61,692 nt of DNA, taken from Shewanella sp. 1CM18E (GTDB lineage Bacteria; Pseudomonadota; Gammaproteobacteria; Enterobacterales; Shewanellaceae). Under the pieces are notes generated by a model. The model was not told the DNA's origin, made no database searches, and saw only the letters and a program-made list of their open reading frames with translations. Position numbers and translations under genes: made by a program. Where the stretch lies: positions 1 through 61,692 of the forward strand of contig NZ_JALNTW010000023.1 in NCBI RefSeq assembly GCF_023161665.1, given 5' to 3'. Below are positions 26,621 to 35,172 of this stretch, one piece after another (position 1 is the first letter of the stretch; every line of letters starts with the position of its first letter).

Positions 26621-27274
26621 CTAACTAATAGCCTGCGCATGCTGTAAAGCCTTATCTCGACATACAGCCAGTTTATCAGTCAGTTCTTGAATTCCCTTTT
26701 CTGTAATTAATTGCGAAATAGGAAGCTCTACACCACAAGAAACTACTGGATAGCCGCCAACATCTTTAGCAACTATAGGTTCTGCATTTAAGGCTACATA
26801 TTCAGGATGAGGACAAGGGTTCCAAACGTTATAATACCAATTCGTATCCACTTCCTTGAATGGTGTAAAAACACCAACCCTGATAATGGAATCTGCATCC
26901 TCTACACTCATAGGCAAAGATAAGCCATCGGCTTCAACGTTATTCATTTCTTCACTAGAAACACCTGTATCAGAGATAACCCAAAAAGAAATCAGGTACT
27001 CCCCCATTCTCAACTTATTTACGTCCTCTACTTTTTTGAAAGTATAATAAGTCGAAATCCCCGGCAACATGTCCCACTTCCATGCATCAAATGGGCTGCT
27101 CGTTAGCTGTTTTGGACGGTCAAACTCTCTTGGTAGCCAGAAATAAAAGTCAACGCCTAATGGGCTAGCAACACGCTCTATGCTCGGTAACAAACGTTGA
27201 TAGTAAGATGCCAACAAACGATGGGCAGATCTAATCTGGGTAAATAATGATTCGGTTTGCTCTTGTTCAGTCAT
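26621..27274 (-). CDS. Unknown protein paired with the PD-(D/E)xK-like gene
   Basis: A 217-aa soluble protein that I do not recognise. It has many aromatic residues (YFWLPREF, WNPCPHPEY, TNWYYNVW), an acidic middle, and no signal peptide or membrane segment. Its start overlaps the end of the upstream gene by 8 bases, and the 81-bp gap to hsdR suggests one transcript. A role as a partner or immunity protein of the 276-aa nuclease-like protein is only a guess. Confidence 0.7.
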   Translation of the reverse strand: MTEQEQTESLFTQIRSAHRLLASYYQRLLPSIERVASPLGVDFYFWLPREFDRPKQLTSSPFDAWKWDMLPGISTYYTFKKVEDVNKLRMGEYLISFWVISDTGVSSEEMNNVEADGLSLPMSVEDADSIIRVGVFTPFKEVDTNWYYNVWNPCPHPEYVALNAEPIVAKDVGGYPVVSCGVELPISQLITEKGIQELTDKLAVCRDKALQHAQAIS

Positions 27275-28097
27275 TTTTATTAATCATCCATGTTTTTATA
27301 AGAGTTAAATCGATATTAGGAAAGGCGTGTTCAACCAATAATTGTTGGTTCGAAGTGCAAGGCTTCCCCCTATTCGTCTTGGAAAGCGTTTTATGTGTAA
27401 GCATTAATTTAGGTAGTGTATTGTTAAGTAAATCTTCCCACTTAAACTCAGAAATTTTTAAGCCGTATAAACCGAGAGCTTTAAGCATATCTGCAATTAC
27501 TCGCTTATCGCGAATACAGACTCTTTCACCGTCTTGCAGTTGCAATTCAATCAACTGATTAACAATATCCTGCCAAGAGATAGTTCCGATACTATTAAGT
27601 AAACTAAAATCCTCGAATAATTGAGCTTTCCATTGCTCAACACCCGATACATGAACCCGTCCTACAGCTAAGAAGTACAGCGGTTTACCTCGGTTTTCCT
27701 CGACTTGCAGGAATGACTCTATCTCTTTTTTCCATTGACCAAAGTATTGATCTCCACCAGCTGGTGGCTTGACCTCAACGATGATATTGCATTGGTCAAA
27801 GTGGATGATCAAGTCGGGTTCGACTTGGTTACTGCCAGCCCCATGTTCATGAGTAAATCGAGGCCAATAAGTAATCCCTTCAAACTCACCAAAGCTAACT
27901 GGGGTCGCCCCATGGGAGTTCGCGAAGCATTGATTTAACAGGTAGTTCTGCAAGCAGGCAGACAAATAAGCAAAGCGTTCAAATATCGTGGAGGTAAGCA
28001 GATCTTCACGGGCTTTAAATAAGCTAGACCAGCTGACCGACTCACCTTCATTGTGATCAATGCGCCCAGCCTTACCGTGCAGAATCGCTTTTAGCAT
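27267..28097 (-). CDS. PD-(D/E)xK nuclease-like protein
   Basis: A 276-aa protein. Residues about 92-115 read VEPDLIIHFDQCNIIVEVK, the D-x(n)-ExK pattern of restriction-type nucleases, and GQWKKEIESFL supplies a helix usual after the core. The flanking regions are unfamiliar. It overlaps the 217-aa gene by 8 bases and is divergent from the two small genes at 28314-28593. The pair is embedded in the type I R-M cluster and could be an extra nuclease module. Confidence 0.7.
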   Translation of the reverse strand: MLKAILHGKAGRIDHNEGESVSWSSLFKAREDLLTSTIFERFAYLSACLQNYLLNQCFANSHGATPVSFGEFEGITYWPRFTHEHGAGSNQVEPDLIIHFDQCNIIVEVKPPAGGDQYFGQWKKEIESFLQVEENRGKPLYFLAVGRVHVSGVEQWKAQLFEDFSLLNSIGTISWQDIVNQLIELQLQDGERVCIRDKRVIADMLKALGLYGLKISEFKWEDLLNNTLPKLMLTHKTLSKTNRGKPCTSNQQLLVEHAFPNIDLTLIKTWMINKND

Positions 28098-28313
28098 ATG
28101 AATAGTCCCTTAACTTCAATTCCTTATTATCGATAAGCAATATTACACACAGTTCAACACCGAGAAAGCTAAACAGCTCTCAGGATTTTAAAAACTTTCA
28201 AATAATTGCAATTTGGAATTTTTGATACCTGCAAAACAAAAAACGTCTTAGATACTATCTTTCTCGTTGGCAGAGGCTTCTACCAACGTCACTTTTAATA
28301 TTGGAGATACAAA

Positions 28314-28472
28314 ATGAGTAATAACAAAACCCCAATGACTGCCGACGCTGCCCGTCGAATTCAAAGCGAAACAGCAAAGCAAAATGGTGGAAGAGTGCCT
28401 AAAGGTAGCTTTGCAGCAAGAGCTATCAGTGCAGCAGCAAGAAATGAAAATGCACTAAAGGGAGGTAAGTAA
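28314..28472 (+). CDS. Small seed-maturation-protein-like protein
   Basis: A 52-aa product behind GGAGATACAAA. The middle matches the SMP domain of plant late-embryogenesis proteins and its bacterial relatives: MTADAARRIQSETAKQNGG followed by VPKGSFAARAISAAARNE. It is hydrophilic and alanine-rich, with no cysteine. It forms a pair with the next small gene, 1 bp apart, on the strand opposite the R-M genes and with its own terminator. Bacterial function is unknown; stress protection is a family-based guess. Confidence 0.75.
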   Translation: MSNNKTPMTADAARRIQSETAKQNGGRVPKGSFAARAISAAARNENALKGGK

Positions 28473-28473
28473 C

Positions 28474-28593
28474 ATGGCTAAGCATGACGATGATAACCAT
28501 AGCGACCAACTGAACCCTAATAACGATGCATATTGGCAGAGTCGCGGCGAAGATGAACGCCCTGAAGATTGGCAAGAGCAGCTAGATAAGTAA
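28474..28593 (+). CDS. Small acidic hypothetical protein
   Basis: A 39-aa product behind GGGAGG. It is very hydrophilic: histidine and aspartate at the start, then NPNNDAYWQSRGEDERPEDW. The pattern resembles short conserved hypotheticals of marine Gammaproteobacteria. It is coupled to the SMP-like gene. Function unknown. Confidence 0.6.
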   Translation: MAKHDDDNHSDQLNPNNDAYWQSRGEDERPEDWQEQLDK

Positions 28594-28634
28594 CGCTCTG
28601 TCACACAGACTGAACGACTATAAGTCGGGATTTC

Positions 28635-28665
28635 AGCCGCTAATATTAAATAATAGCGGCTTTTA
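28635..28665. terminator. Terminator after the two small genes
   Basis: Stem AGCCGCTA (28635-28642) with TAGCGGCT (28654-28661) followed by TTTT. It separates the small plus-strand pair from the convergent 435-aa gene. Confidence 0.75.
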
Positions 28666-28700
28666 TCCGAGTAGCAGTCTGTAGGCTAACTTTTAGCTCT

Positions 28701-30008
28701 CTATACAGGTTGTCGCTTTTTAATCAGCAGCAACTCTCGCTCAACGCAGCGTAAGTAGTAATTAGGATATTGAGCTAAGACCTGTTTCAATATCTTATCA
28801 AGTTCTACCGTTGTGGATTCAGCCACTTTATACTGCTGTTTAAAGAGAGTGATTTGTCTATCTAACCCTAAGGCGATACGAGCATACTCATTGAGTAACA
28901 ATAGTGAGTCCATATCATCAGTACCAACGAGGTTTTGGAAAAAGTGCAATAACTTCTTATTTGAAATAGAACCCTTACCGCTACGCCACTTTTTCAAGCG
29001 GTCATACTGTTCCTCAATTTCATCCGAGCTCTCGCCCTCAATATCAATAAAGCTTGCCATCCATCGCCAATTTACCTCGCCAAGCTGAATGCCATAAACC
29101 CGCTTTAACTCATGCAAAAAACCATCAAAACAGTTTTTAGCGATGCCATCGGTGTAGAACAATATTCCACGAGTTAATAGTCCATTAGGCTTAGTCACAA
29201 CTTCAATATCTGTACTAGCCGATAAAGTATGACCCACTTCGTAACTTGCAATAGCTGCCAAATAAAAATCAAATTGCATTTCAGCAAAGCAACGAAAGAC
29301 CGCTAACTCTGTTTGTTTATCTCTGATTGTCTGTGCTTGACTTTGCAGCAATACCTCGCAGTAACACTCCCAAGTAGCATTATCAATCTCAGAGTTCGCC
29401 AACCAAAACGGGGCTTGTATCGCCAACATATCCGCTAAACTTAGCCCTTCAAGTCCATATTCTTCTATTCGACACTTAGCTAAATTCAAGCAATCCAAGT
29501 CAGCCCTACAGCGCTGAGTAATAAACTTAAGCAGCGGCGTAAAAGCGGTAAACTCATCTGTGCTATTTGCTTGCTTCATCTGAACTGCGTTATTAACGCC
29601 AAAATACCAACCAGCAGCATTCGAGTTCACCAGCATACTTTCAATCAACTGCTTTTCAGAAAAGACAGCATCCTTAGTAATCACTTGCAGCACTAGCTCA
29701 GTGACCCACTCTATTAGCTTTGTGGCACTAGGAAGTCCAACACCTTCTTTCGTCAGTTTATGGCGACTACTGGGTTTGATGTTAAGTGGCAGTTTTAAGT
29801 GTTTTTCAGCAGATTCAATACCGAATAGCGTTGGGTTCTTGACCCCTAAAAGCTTTAACGCAGCATCTAGAGGTGGCAAGAAGAAGTCATTGAAATTTCC
29901 AGTTGAAAATACAACGTGCTGACTTGTTTGCTGCTCTGCTTTGAATTGTTCAAATGAATGACTGTAGAGTGCTGACAACGATTGTTGCGGTAAAGCATCC
30001 TTGCTCAT
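28701..30008 (-). CDS. Unknown 435-aa protein in the R-M cluster
   Basis: A full-length 435-aa protein, mostly helical by composition, with no motif I can name. Notable segments are FSTGNFNDFFLPPLDAAL near the start, GWYFGVNNAVQMK in the middle and DRLKKWRSGKGSISNKKLLHFF near residue 345, which has a basic, possibly DNA-binding look. No signal peptide or membrane helix. It lies between hsdS and hsdR on the same strand, after a 318-bp gap. It may be an accessory of the restriction system or passenger cargo. Confidence 0.7.
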   Translation of the reverse strand: MSKDALPQQSLSALYSHSFEQFKAEQQTSQHVVFSTGNFNDFFLPPLDAALKLLGVKNPTLFGIESAEKHLKLPLNIKPSSRHKLTKEGVGLPSATKLIEWVTELVLQVITKDAVFSEKQLIESMLVNSNAAGWYFGVNNAVQMKQANSTDEFTAFTPLLKFITQRCRADLDCLNLAKCRIEEYGLEGLSLADMLAIQAPFWLANSEIDNATWECYCEVLLQSQAQTIRDKQTELAVFRCFAEMQFDFYLAAIASYEVGHTLSASTDIEVVTKPNGLLTRGILFYTDGIAKNCFDGFLHELKRVYGIQLGEVNWRWMASFIDIEGESSDEIEEQYDRLKKWRSGKGSISNKKLLHFFQNLVGTDDMDSLLLLNEYARIALGLDRQITLFKQQYKVAESTTVELDKILKQVLAQYPNYYLRCVERELLLIKKRQPV

Positions 30009-30326
30009 GGTTATCCTTTGTTATGTACTGTTGTTTTTATCTAGCTATTTTTAGCCTGTTATTTCTATCCAACGATTTCTACCCAGCTATTTCTCTCCAA
30101 CTAAGTGCGCAGTCCCTAGACTCTCGACACTTTCGACATAAGCGACAGCCTATTCCGTGACTGTAAGCTTGATAGCGCTTTACCCAAGCTCATTAAAGAC
30201 CGAATTAAAGACTGAGTTAAAAACCGAATTAGAGGCCAAAGTAGAGAAAGCTACCAGCGGCTGTTTACGAAGAACTTACGAATAGAGCGCTCATAGGCTG
30301 CGCTCTATTCGTGCTAGCTGTTGTCG
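30009..30326. other. hsdS-to-435-aa gene spacer with tandem repeats
   Basis: This 318-bp gap contains three to four copies of a 12-bp unit TTAAAGACCGAA (30193-30240). On the plus strand they would encode LKTE repeats in a 42-codon frame, GTG 30157 to TAG 30285, which has no clear binding site. A long hairpin follows. No gene is called. Confidence 0.5.
30279..30311. terminator. Twelve-bp perfect hairpin downstream of hsdS
   Basis: CGAATAGAGCGC (30279-30290) pairs with GCGCTCTATTCG (30300-30311), loop of nine bases. It lies just after the hsdS stop on the minus strand. There is no T tract, so it may be an mRNA-stabilising end instead of a Rho-independent terminator. Confidence 0.5.
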
Positions 30327-31592
30327 TCAATCGAGCTTGACTCGCACCTTTCCCGTAAGCAGATCTTGCATCAGGGCTTTTTTGGTGTTTTGAATCTTGG
30401 ATAGCTTTAGATTCAATATGTTCAGCCGACCATCTATTGCTTCCAATGATTTTGATATTTGGATCTGTTCAAATAAAGGTGGAACAGGAATAACAAAAGG
30501 ATTCAAAATATCTAAATTAATGTTTTTCTGTGCGGTCTGAGGAGCAAGTAAATCAAGCTCACCTTTTAGATATCTCATGACATACAAAACATACATCGAA
30601 TCAGCTTTGATAGGATTCACTTTAATCCCAACTAAACTATCAGGAAAGGATGAATCAAACTCAAGAATCCCTATCTCACCAATTGTCGCAGCAATAGTTA
30701 TAACTAGAGTTCCTGCAGGAAATAGTTTACTAACACGCAACCCTTTCTCGTTTAAAGTTTGACTAAACTTTGTGATATATGGACTTTCTTTAGGTATATC
30801 GCCTGTTTGCAAAAATGGAATATCCCCATTATAAAAAGCAGGATCATTCCTCGGTCGATGTGAGAACCGCCCCCTTTCTAATTTTGCAACCTTCGATAAC
30901 GGCAAAACCTCCCAGCTCTTGGGGATTCTGCCGACGGGTGAGTCTTTGAACTCGGTATGCGGGATGTAACTCTCTCCATCGCCAGTGCCTTGCTTAGTGC
31001 CAACACCATTCGTTAGCAGCTCTTGCATCATCGCGGTTTTAAGGTCTTTAAGCTTATCAATTTGCGCTTGGGTCTTTTCAATCACCTCATCCACTGACGT
31101 CAAAATCGCAGCAATCTTTTGCTGTTCAGGGAGTGGGGGGAGTAAGCACAACAAATCAGAAACTATGCTGGTGTTAAGATTTCCCTGCGTTCCAGATTGG
31201 CGCTGACTAGCTAAAAAGCTTTCTTTACTAGACAAAAAGTAATACCAAAACTCACGGTCTATAGAGCAATCTAAGTCATGAAACCAGACAAATCCATCGT
31301 GTACACAAGCATCTACATTGATGATAATTGGACGTCCAATAGTTGCACATATACTTAGAACAACCTCACCTTTGGCGATTTGAACGCTTTTACGAACTCC
31401 TTCATTTGATAAATATTGAGTAGTTTTTCTCAAATACTTACGGGAGGATGTAACATCAGATATACGAACCCAACCAACATCCCCTCCCCACCACTTGGGG
31501 TCTTTTATTGGGCGTGGGGATGCCCCCCTTTTGACATTAGATAACTCGCCAACAGTTTTAACACGCCAACCTTCAGGAACCAAGTTACTCAT
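30327..31592 (-). CDS. hsdS: Type I restriction specificity subunit S
   Basis: A 421-aa DNA-recognition subunit with two target-recognition domains. The first (about 1-165) begins VPEGWRVKTVGELSNVKRG and the second (about 215-375) begins IPKSWEVLPLSKVAKLERG. The conserved spacers are LPEQQKIAAILTSVDEVIEK (central, about 166-185) and PPLFEQIQISKSLEAIDGRL (distal), each followed by a helix ending KxxMQ(E/D)LLT. It overlaps hsdM by 8 bases. The recognition sequence cannot be read from the protein. Confidence 0.93.
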   Translation of the reverse strand: MSNLVPEGWRVKTVGELSNVKRGASPRPIKDPKWWGGDVGWVRISDVTSSRKYLRKTTQYLSNEGVRKSVQIAKGEVVLSICATIGRPIIINVDACVHDGFVWFHDLDCSIDREFWYYFLSSKESFLASQRQSGTQGNLNTSIVSDLLCLLPPLPEQQKIAAILTSVDEVIEKTQAQIDKLKDLKTAMMQELLTNGVGTKQGTGDGESYIPHTEFKDSPVGRIPKSWEVLPLSKVAKLERGRFSHRPRNDPAFYNGDIPFLQTGDIPKESPYITKFSQTLNEKGLRVSKLFPAGTLVITIAATIGEIGILEFDSSFPDSLVGIKVNPIKADSMYVLYVMRYLKGELDLLAPQTAQKNINLDILNPFVIPVPPLFEQIQISKSLEAIDGRLNILNLKLSKIQNTKKALMQDLLTGKVRVKLD

Positions 31593-33393
31593 AACCCAGC
31601 TCCTTCAGGTAACTTTGCATCACTTGCTCTGCCTCGGCTACTTCAGCATCAAGCTGATGCAGTGATACTTGGTACTTGTCCCACCAGCGCTCTAGCTGAC
31701 TAATGATAGTAGCCGCAGGCGCTTGCTCACCCAATACAAGAGCCGTCGCGGACGCTTGCTCTGGGCTCTCTATTCGCTCAATACTCTCGATCTGCTCAAG
31801 GCTGTTTTCAACAAGCGGGCGGATCTGTTCTTTGGTCTCGATTTCGGCTTTAAATGCGTAATAGCCATCATTAGCTTTATCGAACACAGCCGAGACATCG
31901 AAGCCTTTGAGGATCTCTTGCTGAATGTACTCATCTTCCACTTCACGTACTGGAATACCGCCGTGCAGTATGGCTCGTACATCGAAGATCTCCACTGGTG
32001 GCGAGGTGTCGGCATAGCGGCGAATGTTGAGGTTGTAATCGTTATCGGCGATTTCAGATAGCTCAACCACTTTTGAGTAGCGTGACTGCTCAGTGTAGTT
32101 GTCAAAGGTTTCAACAATCTTGGCGATATCTTGTGGGCGCAGTTTGTTTTGGTTCTTGCCCTCTTCAAACTCAAGCTCACTGTTGATGAACAGCACCTTG
32201 CCTTTGCGCTCGCTTGGCTTTTGCTTATTGATTATTAGCAAACACGCAGGAATGCCTGTGCCGTAGAATAAACCCGATGGTAGACCGACAACCGCTTCAA
32301 GTAGGTCATCTTGTAATATGCCTTGACGAATGGCTTTCTCGCTTGAGCCACGGAATAACACCCCATGCGGCATGACTACGCCCACCATACCTTCGCTGTT
32401 GGTACTGGCTATCATGTGCTGCACGAAAGCTAAGTCACCTGCATCTTTTGGTGGTGTGCCATAAGGGAAGCGACCAAAACCATCATTGTCGCATTCATCC
32501 TTGCCCCACTTTTTAAGTGAGAAAGGTGGGTTAGCAATAACGCGGTCAAAGTGCATTAGCTCGCCACCTTGGGTGTGCTTAGGTTCGCGCAGGGTATCGC
32601 CCTTACGAATGTCGGCACTGTGCACCCCATGCAGGAACATGTTCATCTTACAGATTGCCCATGTGTTCAGGTTCATCTCTTGCCCAAACAGTGACAAGTT
32701 AGCCGCATTCTCACCATGGCTAGCAAGGTAGTTACGAGTTTGCACTAGCATACCGCCCGAACCTGAGGTTGGGTCGTAAATACGCATACCCGCATGTGGC
32801 TTAAGCAGTGCCACCAGCAGCTGTACGACTTCAGATGGGGTATAGAACTCGCCGCCCTTTTTACCCGCGCTGTCGGCAAACATCTTAATCAGATATTCGT
32901 AAGCCGTACCCAGCATATCTGGGCGCTCAAAGTCGGCATTACGTAAACGGTGTTTATTAAAGTGCGATAACAGGTCTTGCAGCTTCTTATCTGACAGCTT
33001 GTTTTTAATGTTGAAGTCGATAGTGACTAACACGCCTTCAAGGCTTGAGTTGTGTTCTTCAATCGCTTCGGCTGCAGTGTTCAGCGCCTCACCAATGTTG
33101 TGCTTTAAATCTTTTAGCGCAGACCAACGGGCATTAGCAGGCATGAAGAAGGTATTGTCGTACTCATCTTCATCTTCACTGAGCTCTTCGGCTTGTTCTA
33201 GTGACTTACCTTTATCGAGGTAATACTGCACTACTTTTTCACGCTCTTCATCGAACGCATCAGACAGACGCTTAAGGAACATCATGCCGAAGATGTAGTC
33301 TTTAAATTCAGACGCATCCATATTGCCACGCAAGATATCAGCGGTTTCCCATAAGAAAGATTCAAGCGTTTGAAGAGTGAGTTTGTTAGTCAT
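31585..33393 (-). CDS. hsdM: Type I restriction-modification methyltransferase subunit M
   Basis: A 602-aa N6-adenine methyltransferase subunit. The AdoMet region is GGEFYTPSEVVQLLV and YDPTSGSGGMLVQT (about 180-215), and the catalytic motif is NPPF in VIANPPFSLKKW (about 288). The N-terminal helical domain (FKDYIFGMMFLKRLSDAFDEER) is typical of HsdM. AAGGCAGCTCA precedes the ATG. It is first on the R-M strand and divergent from the AAA ATPase. Confidence 0.95.
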   Translation of the reverse strand: MTNKLTLQTLESFLWETADILRGNMDASEFKDYIFGMMFLKRLSDAFDEEREKVVQYYLDKGKSLEQAEELSEDEDEYDNTFFMPANARWSALKDLKHNIGEALNTAAEAIEEHNSSLEGVLVTIDFNIKNKLSDKKLQDLLSHFNKHRLRNADFERPDMLGTAYEYLIKMFADSAGKKGGEFYTPSEVVQLLVALLKPHAGMRIYDPTSGSGGMLVQTRNYLASHGENAANLSLFGQEMNLNTWAICKMNMFLHGVHSADIRKGDTLREPKHTQGGELMHFDRVIANPPFSLKKWGKDECDNDGFGRFPYGTPPKDAGDLAFVQHMIASTNSEGMVGVVMPHGVLFRGSSEKAIRQGILQDDLLEAVVGLPSGLFYGTGIPACLLIINKQKPSERKGKVLFINSELEFEEGKNQNKLRPQDIAKIVETFDNYTEQSRYSKVVELSEIADNDYNLNIRRYADTSPPVEIFDVRAILHGGIPVREVEDEYIQQEILKGFDVSAVFDKANDGYYAFKAEIETKEQIRPLVENSLEQIESIERIESPEQASATALVLGEQAPAATIISQLERWWDKYQVSLHQLDAEVAEAEQVMQSYLKELGYE

Positions 33394-33756
33394 TGAGCTG
33401 CCTTAACATAGAGCCATAAGCCTGCATGGGTTAGGTACGTTTACCTACCCCATACTTAAACTGTGTATTGCGGCAGATTCTACGGTGTTGTTGCTGGTGG
33501 AGCAATCAAGCTTGCTTAGTTGTTTGACGGTTAGCTGAAATTGTCAGTCTCACATATACGACCAACGCGACGAGCCCTTATAACTCTATCGCCTTATTTG
33601 ACTCAAATGATCTATACCCATACCCACCTCCATAACCGCCGCACTTTTAAGCGCTAAAAAAATCACTAAAACACACTTTTATGCGCATAAAAGTGTGAAA
33701 ACTTGCATTTTAATGCGCATTAAAGTGTAATTGGAATACGCTTTGATATTGGAATA
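33394..33756. promoter_or_regulatory. Divergent hsdM/ATPase promoter region
   Basis: This 363-bp gap holds two strong palindromes (listed separately) close to the ATPase gene. Nothing else distinct is visible. Confidence 0.5.
33672..33731. promoter_or_regulatory. Two palindromic operators ahead of the AAA ATPase
   Basis: The first is a perfect 26-bp palindrome (33672-33697) with centre ATGCGCAT and arms CACACTTTT/AAAAGTGTG. The second (33706-33727) has the same centre and one mismatched pair in the arms. The centres are 32 bp apart, about three helical turns. They look like sites for a dimeric repressor and overlap the presumed promoter of the ATPase gene. Confidence 0.65.
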
Positions 33757-35085
33757 ATGGTCATGCAAAGGTTACTACTCGATAAACTACTACAGTGGAA
33801 AGGCAAGAGTGAGCGTAAACCCTTATTGATTGATGGTGCTCGCCAAACAGGTAAAACTTATCTGCTGCAAACTCTGTTAGGCGAAACGTTTGAACAGGTT
33901 TTACGCATTGATTTTCTTGAGTCGCCAGAGATGGCTGAGGCTTTTGCTGAATCACTTAGCCCTAGCGACGTTATTTCAAATATTGAGTTACTAACTGGTG
34001 AGACTTTCAACCCAGAAACCCACTTGCTAATTTTAGATGAAATCGGCGAATGTCCTCGCGCCGTTACAGCGCTAAAATACTTTGCTGAAAAAGCATCGCA
34101 TATGTTCGTTGCTGCTAGTGGCTCAAATATCGGCTTACTTAATACTTTCCCCGTGGGTAAAGTTGAGCAACATAACCTTCGACCACTCACTTTTCATGAG
34201 TTCTTAATCGCTTCTAATGAAGCACCACTGATTAAAGCGTTTGAAGCACAAGCGAGTACATCGGTCGCCCACACTAAACTCTTCGACAAACTCACCGACT
34301 ACTATTTCACTGGCGGTATGCCTGAGGCTGTTAGCACTTGGTTTACGATGGCTGACAATAGTATTTTGAAGCGTGTTGAGGCGGTGACAGATATCCAAGC
34401 CGATTTGATTTCGGGCTATCAACGAGACTTTGGCAAGTACTCAGGCAAAGTTGATACAGGACTCATTGAGGCGGTATTTAATAATGTGCCTTCTCAGTTA
34501 TCTGCTGTAATAGACGAATCTGTGAAACGCTTTAAGTTTAAAGGCGTTCATGAGCGAAAATCTCGCTATGGTGAACTAGAAAGTGCCATTACTTGGTTAG
34601 ATAAATGCCGATTAGTATTGAAAAACTACCCTATAGAGGGCGCACCTAAAAGTCCGTTAGCTGCTTATAAAAAAGAAAATATGCTCAAACTATTTATGTT
34701 TGATGTCGGGCTACTCAATCACATGCTTGGCGTTAGCTATAAAGAAGTGAAGCAACAAGGCTATGAGTATAAGGGCTATGTTGCTGAAAACTTTGTTCAA
34801 CAAGAGTTTGCAGCCCAAGGTATCGACCCAACATATTCATGGGGTGATGCACGAGCTGAAATAGAGTTTATTATCGCTGATGATGAAGGCCGCATTGTGC
34901 CTATTGAGGTTAAAAGCGGTAAACGCACTAGAGCGAGGTCACTGGAGTCCTATATTGGCAAATGTCAGCCGCATAAAACGATTAAGCTAACAGGGACTCA
35001 GGGCTCACCAGCTACCGAGCAAGTTAACCTAGTCATCCCTCTTTATTTTGCAGAGTTTGCCGTTAATAAACACCTAAAGAGTTAA
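33757..35085 (+). CDS. AAA-family ATPase with DUF4143 C-terminal domain
   Basis: A 442-aa protein of the widespread AAA_14/DUF4143 group. Walker A is DGARQTGKTYLL (about 25-36) and Walker B is LLILDEIGECP (about 88-98). The C-terminal domain has AEIEFIIADDEGRIVPIEVKSGKRTRARSL (about 365-395), a PD-(D/E)xK-like core. Two ATGs lie 6 bp apart at the start (33757 and 33763). No partner gene adjoins; these proteins are frequent in mobile islands and have no settled role. Confidence 0.88.
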   Translation: MVMQRLLLDKLLQWKGKSERKPLLIDGARQTGKTYLLQTLLGETFEQVLRIDFLESPEMAEAFAESLSPSDVISNIELLTGETFNPETHLLILDEIGECPRAVTALKYFAEKASHMFVAASGSNIGLLNTFPVGKVEQHNLRPLTFHEFLIASNEAPLIKAFEAQASTSVAHTKLFDKLTDYYFTGGMPEAVSTWFTMADNSILKRVEAVTDIQADLISGYQRDFGKYSGKVDTGLIEAVFNNVPSQLSAVIDESVKRFKFKGVHERKSRYGELESAITWLDKCRLVLKNYPIEGAPKSPLAAYKKENMLKLFMFDVGLLNHMLGVSYKEVKQQGYEYKGYVAENFVQQEFAAQGIDPTYSWGDARAEIEFIIADDEGRIVPIEVKSGKRTRARSLESYIGKCQPHKTIKLTGTQGSPATEQVNLVIPLYFAEFAVNKHLKS

Positions 35086-35172
35086 AGGTGATCTTTAACT
35101 TAGTATCTAAATTGAACTCTTGAATAAGTGTTAATGATTAGTCACCACGCCCAAGTGACTAATCCTAACCGC

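Noticed and set aside
30157..30285. A 42-codon frame with LKTE repeats
   Set aside because: GTG start without a binding site; the repeats alone explain the open frame. Kept as a repeat finding only.
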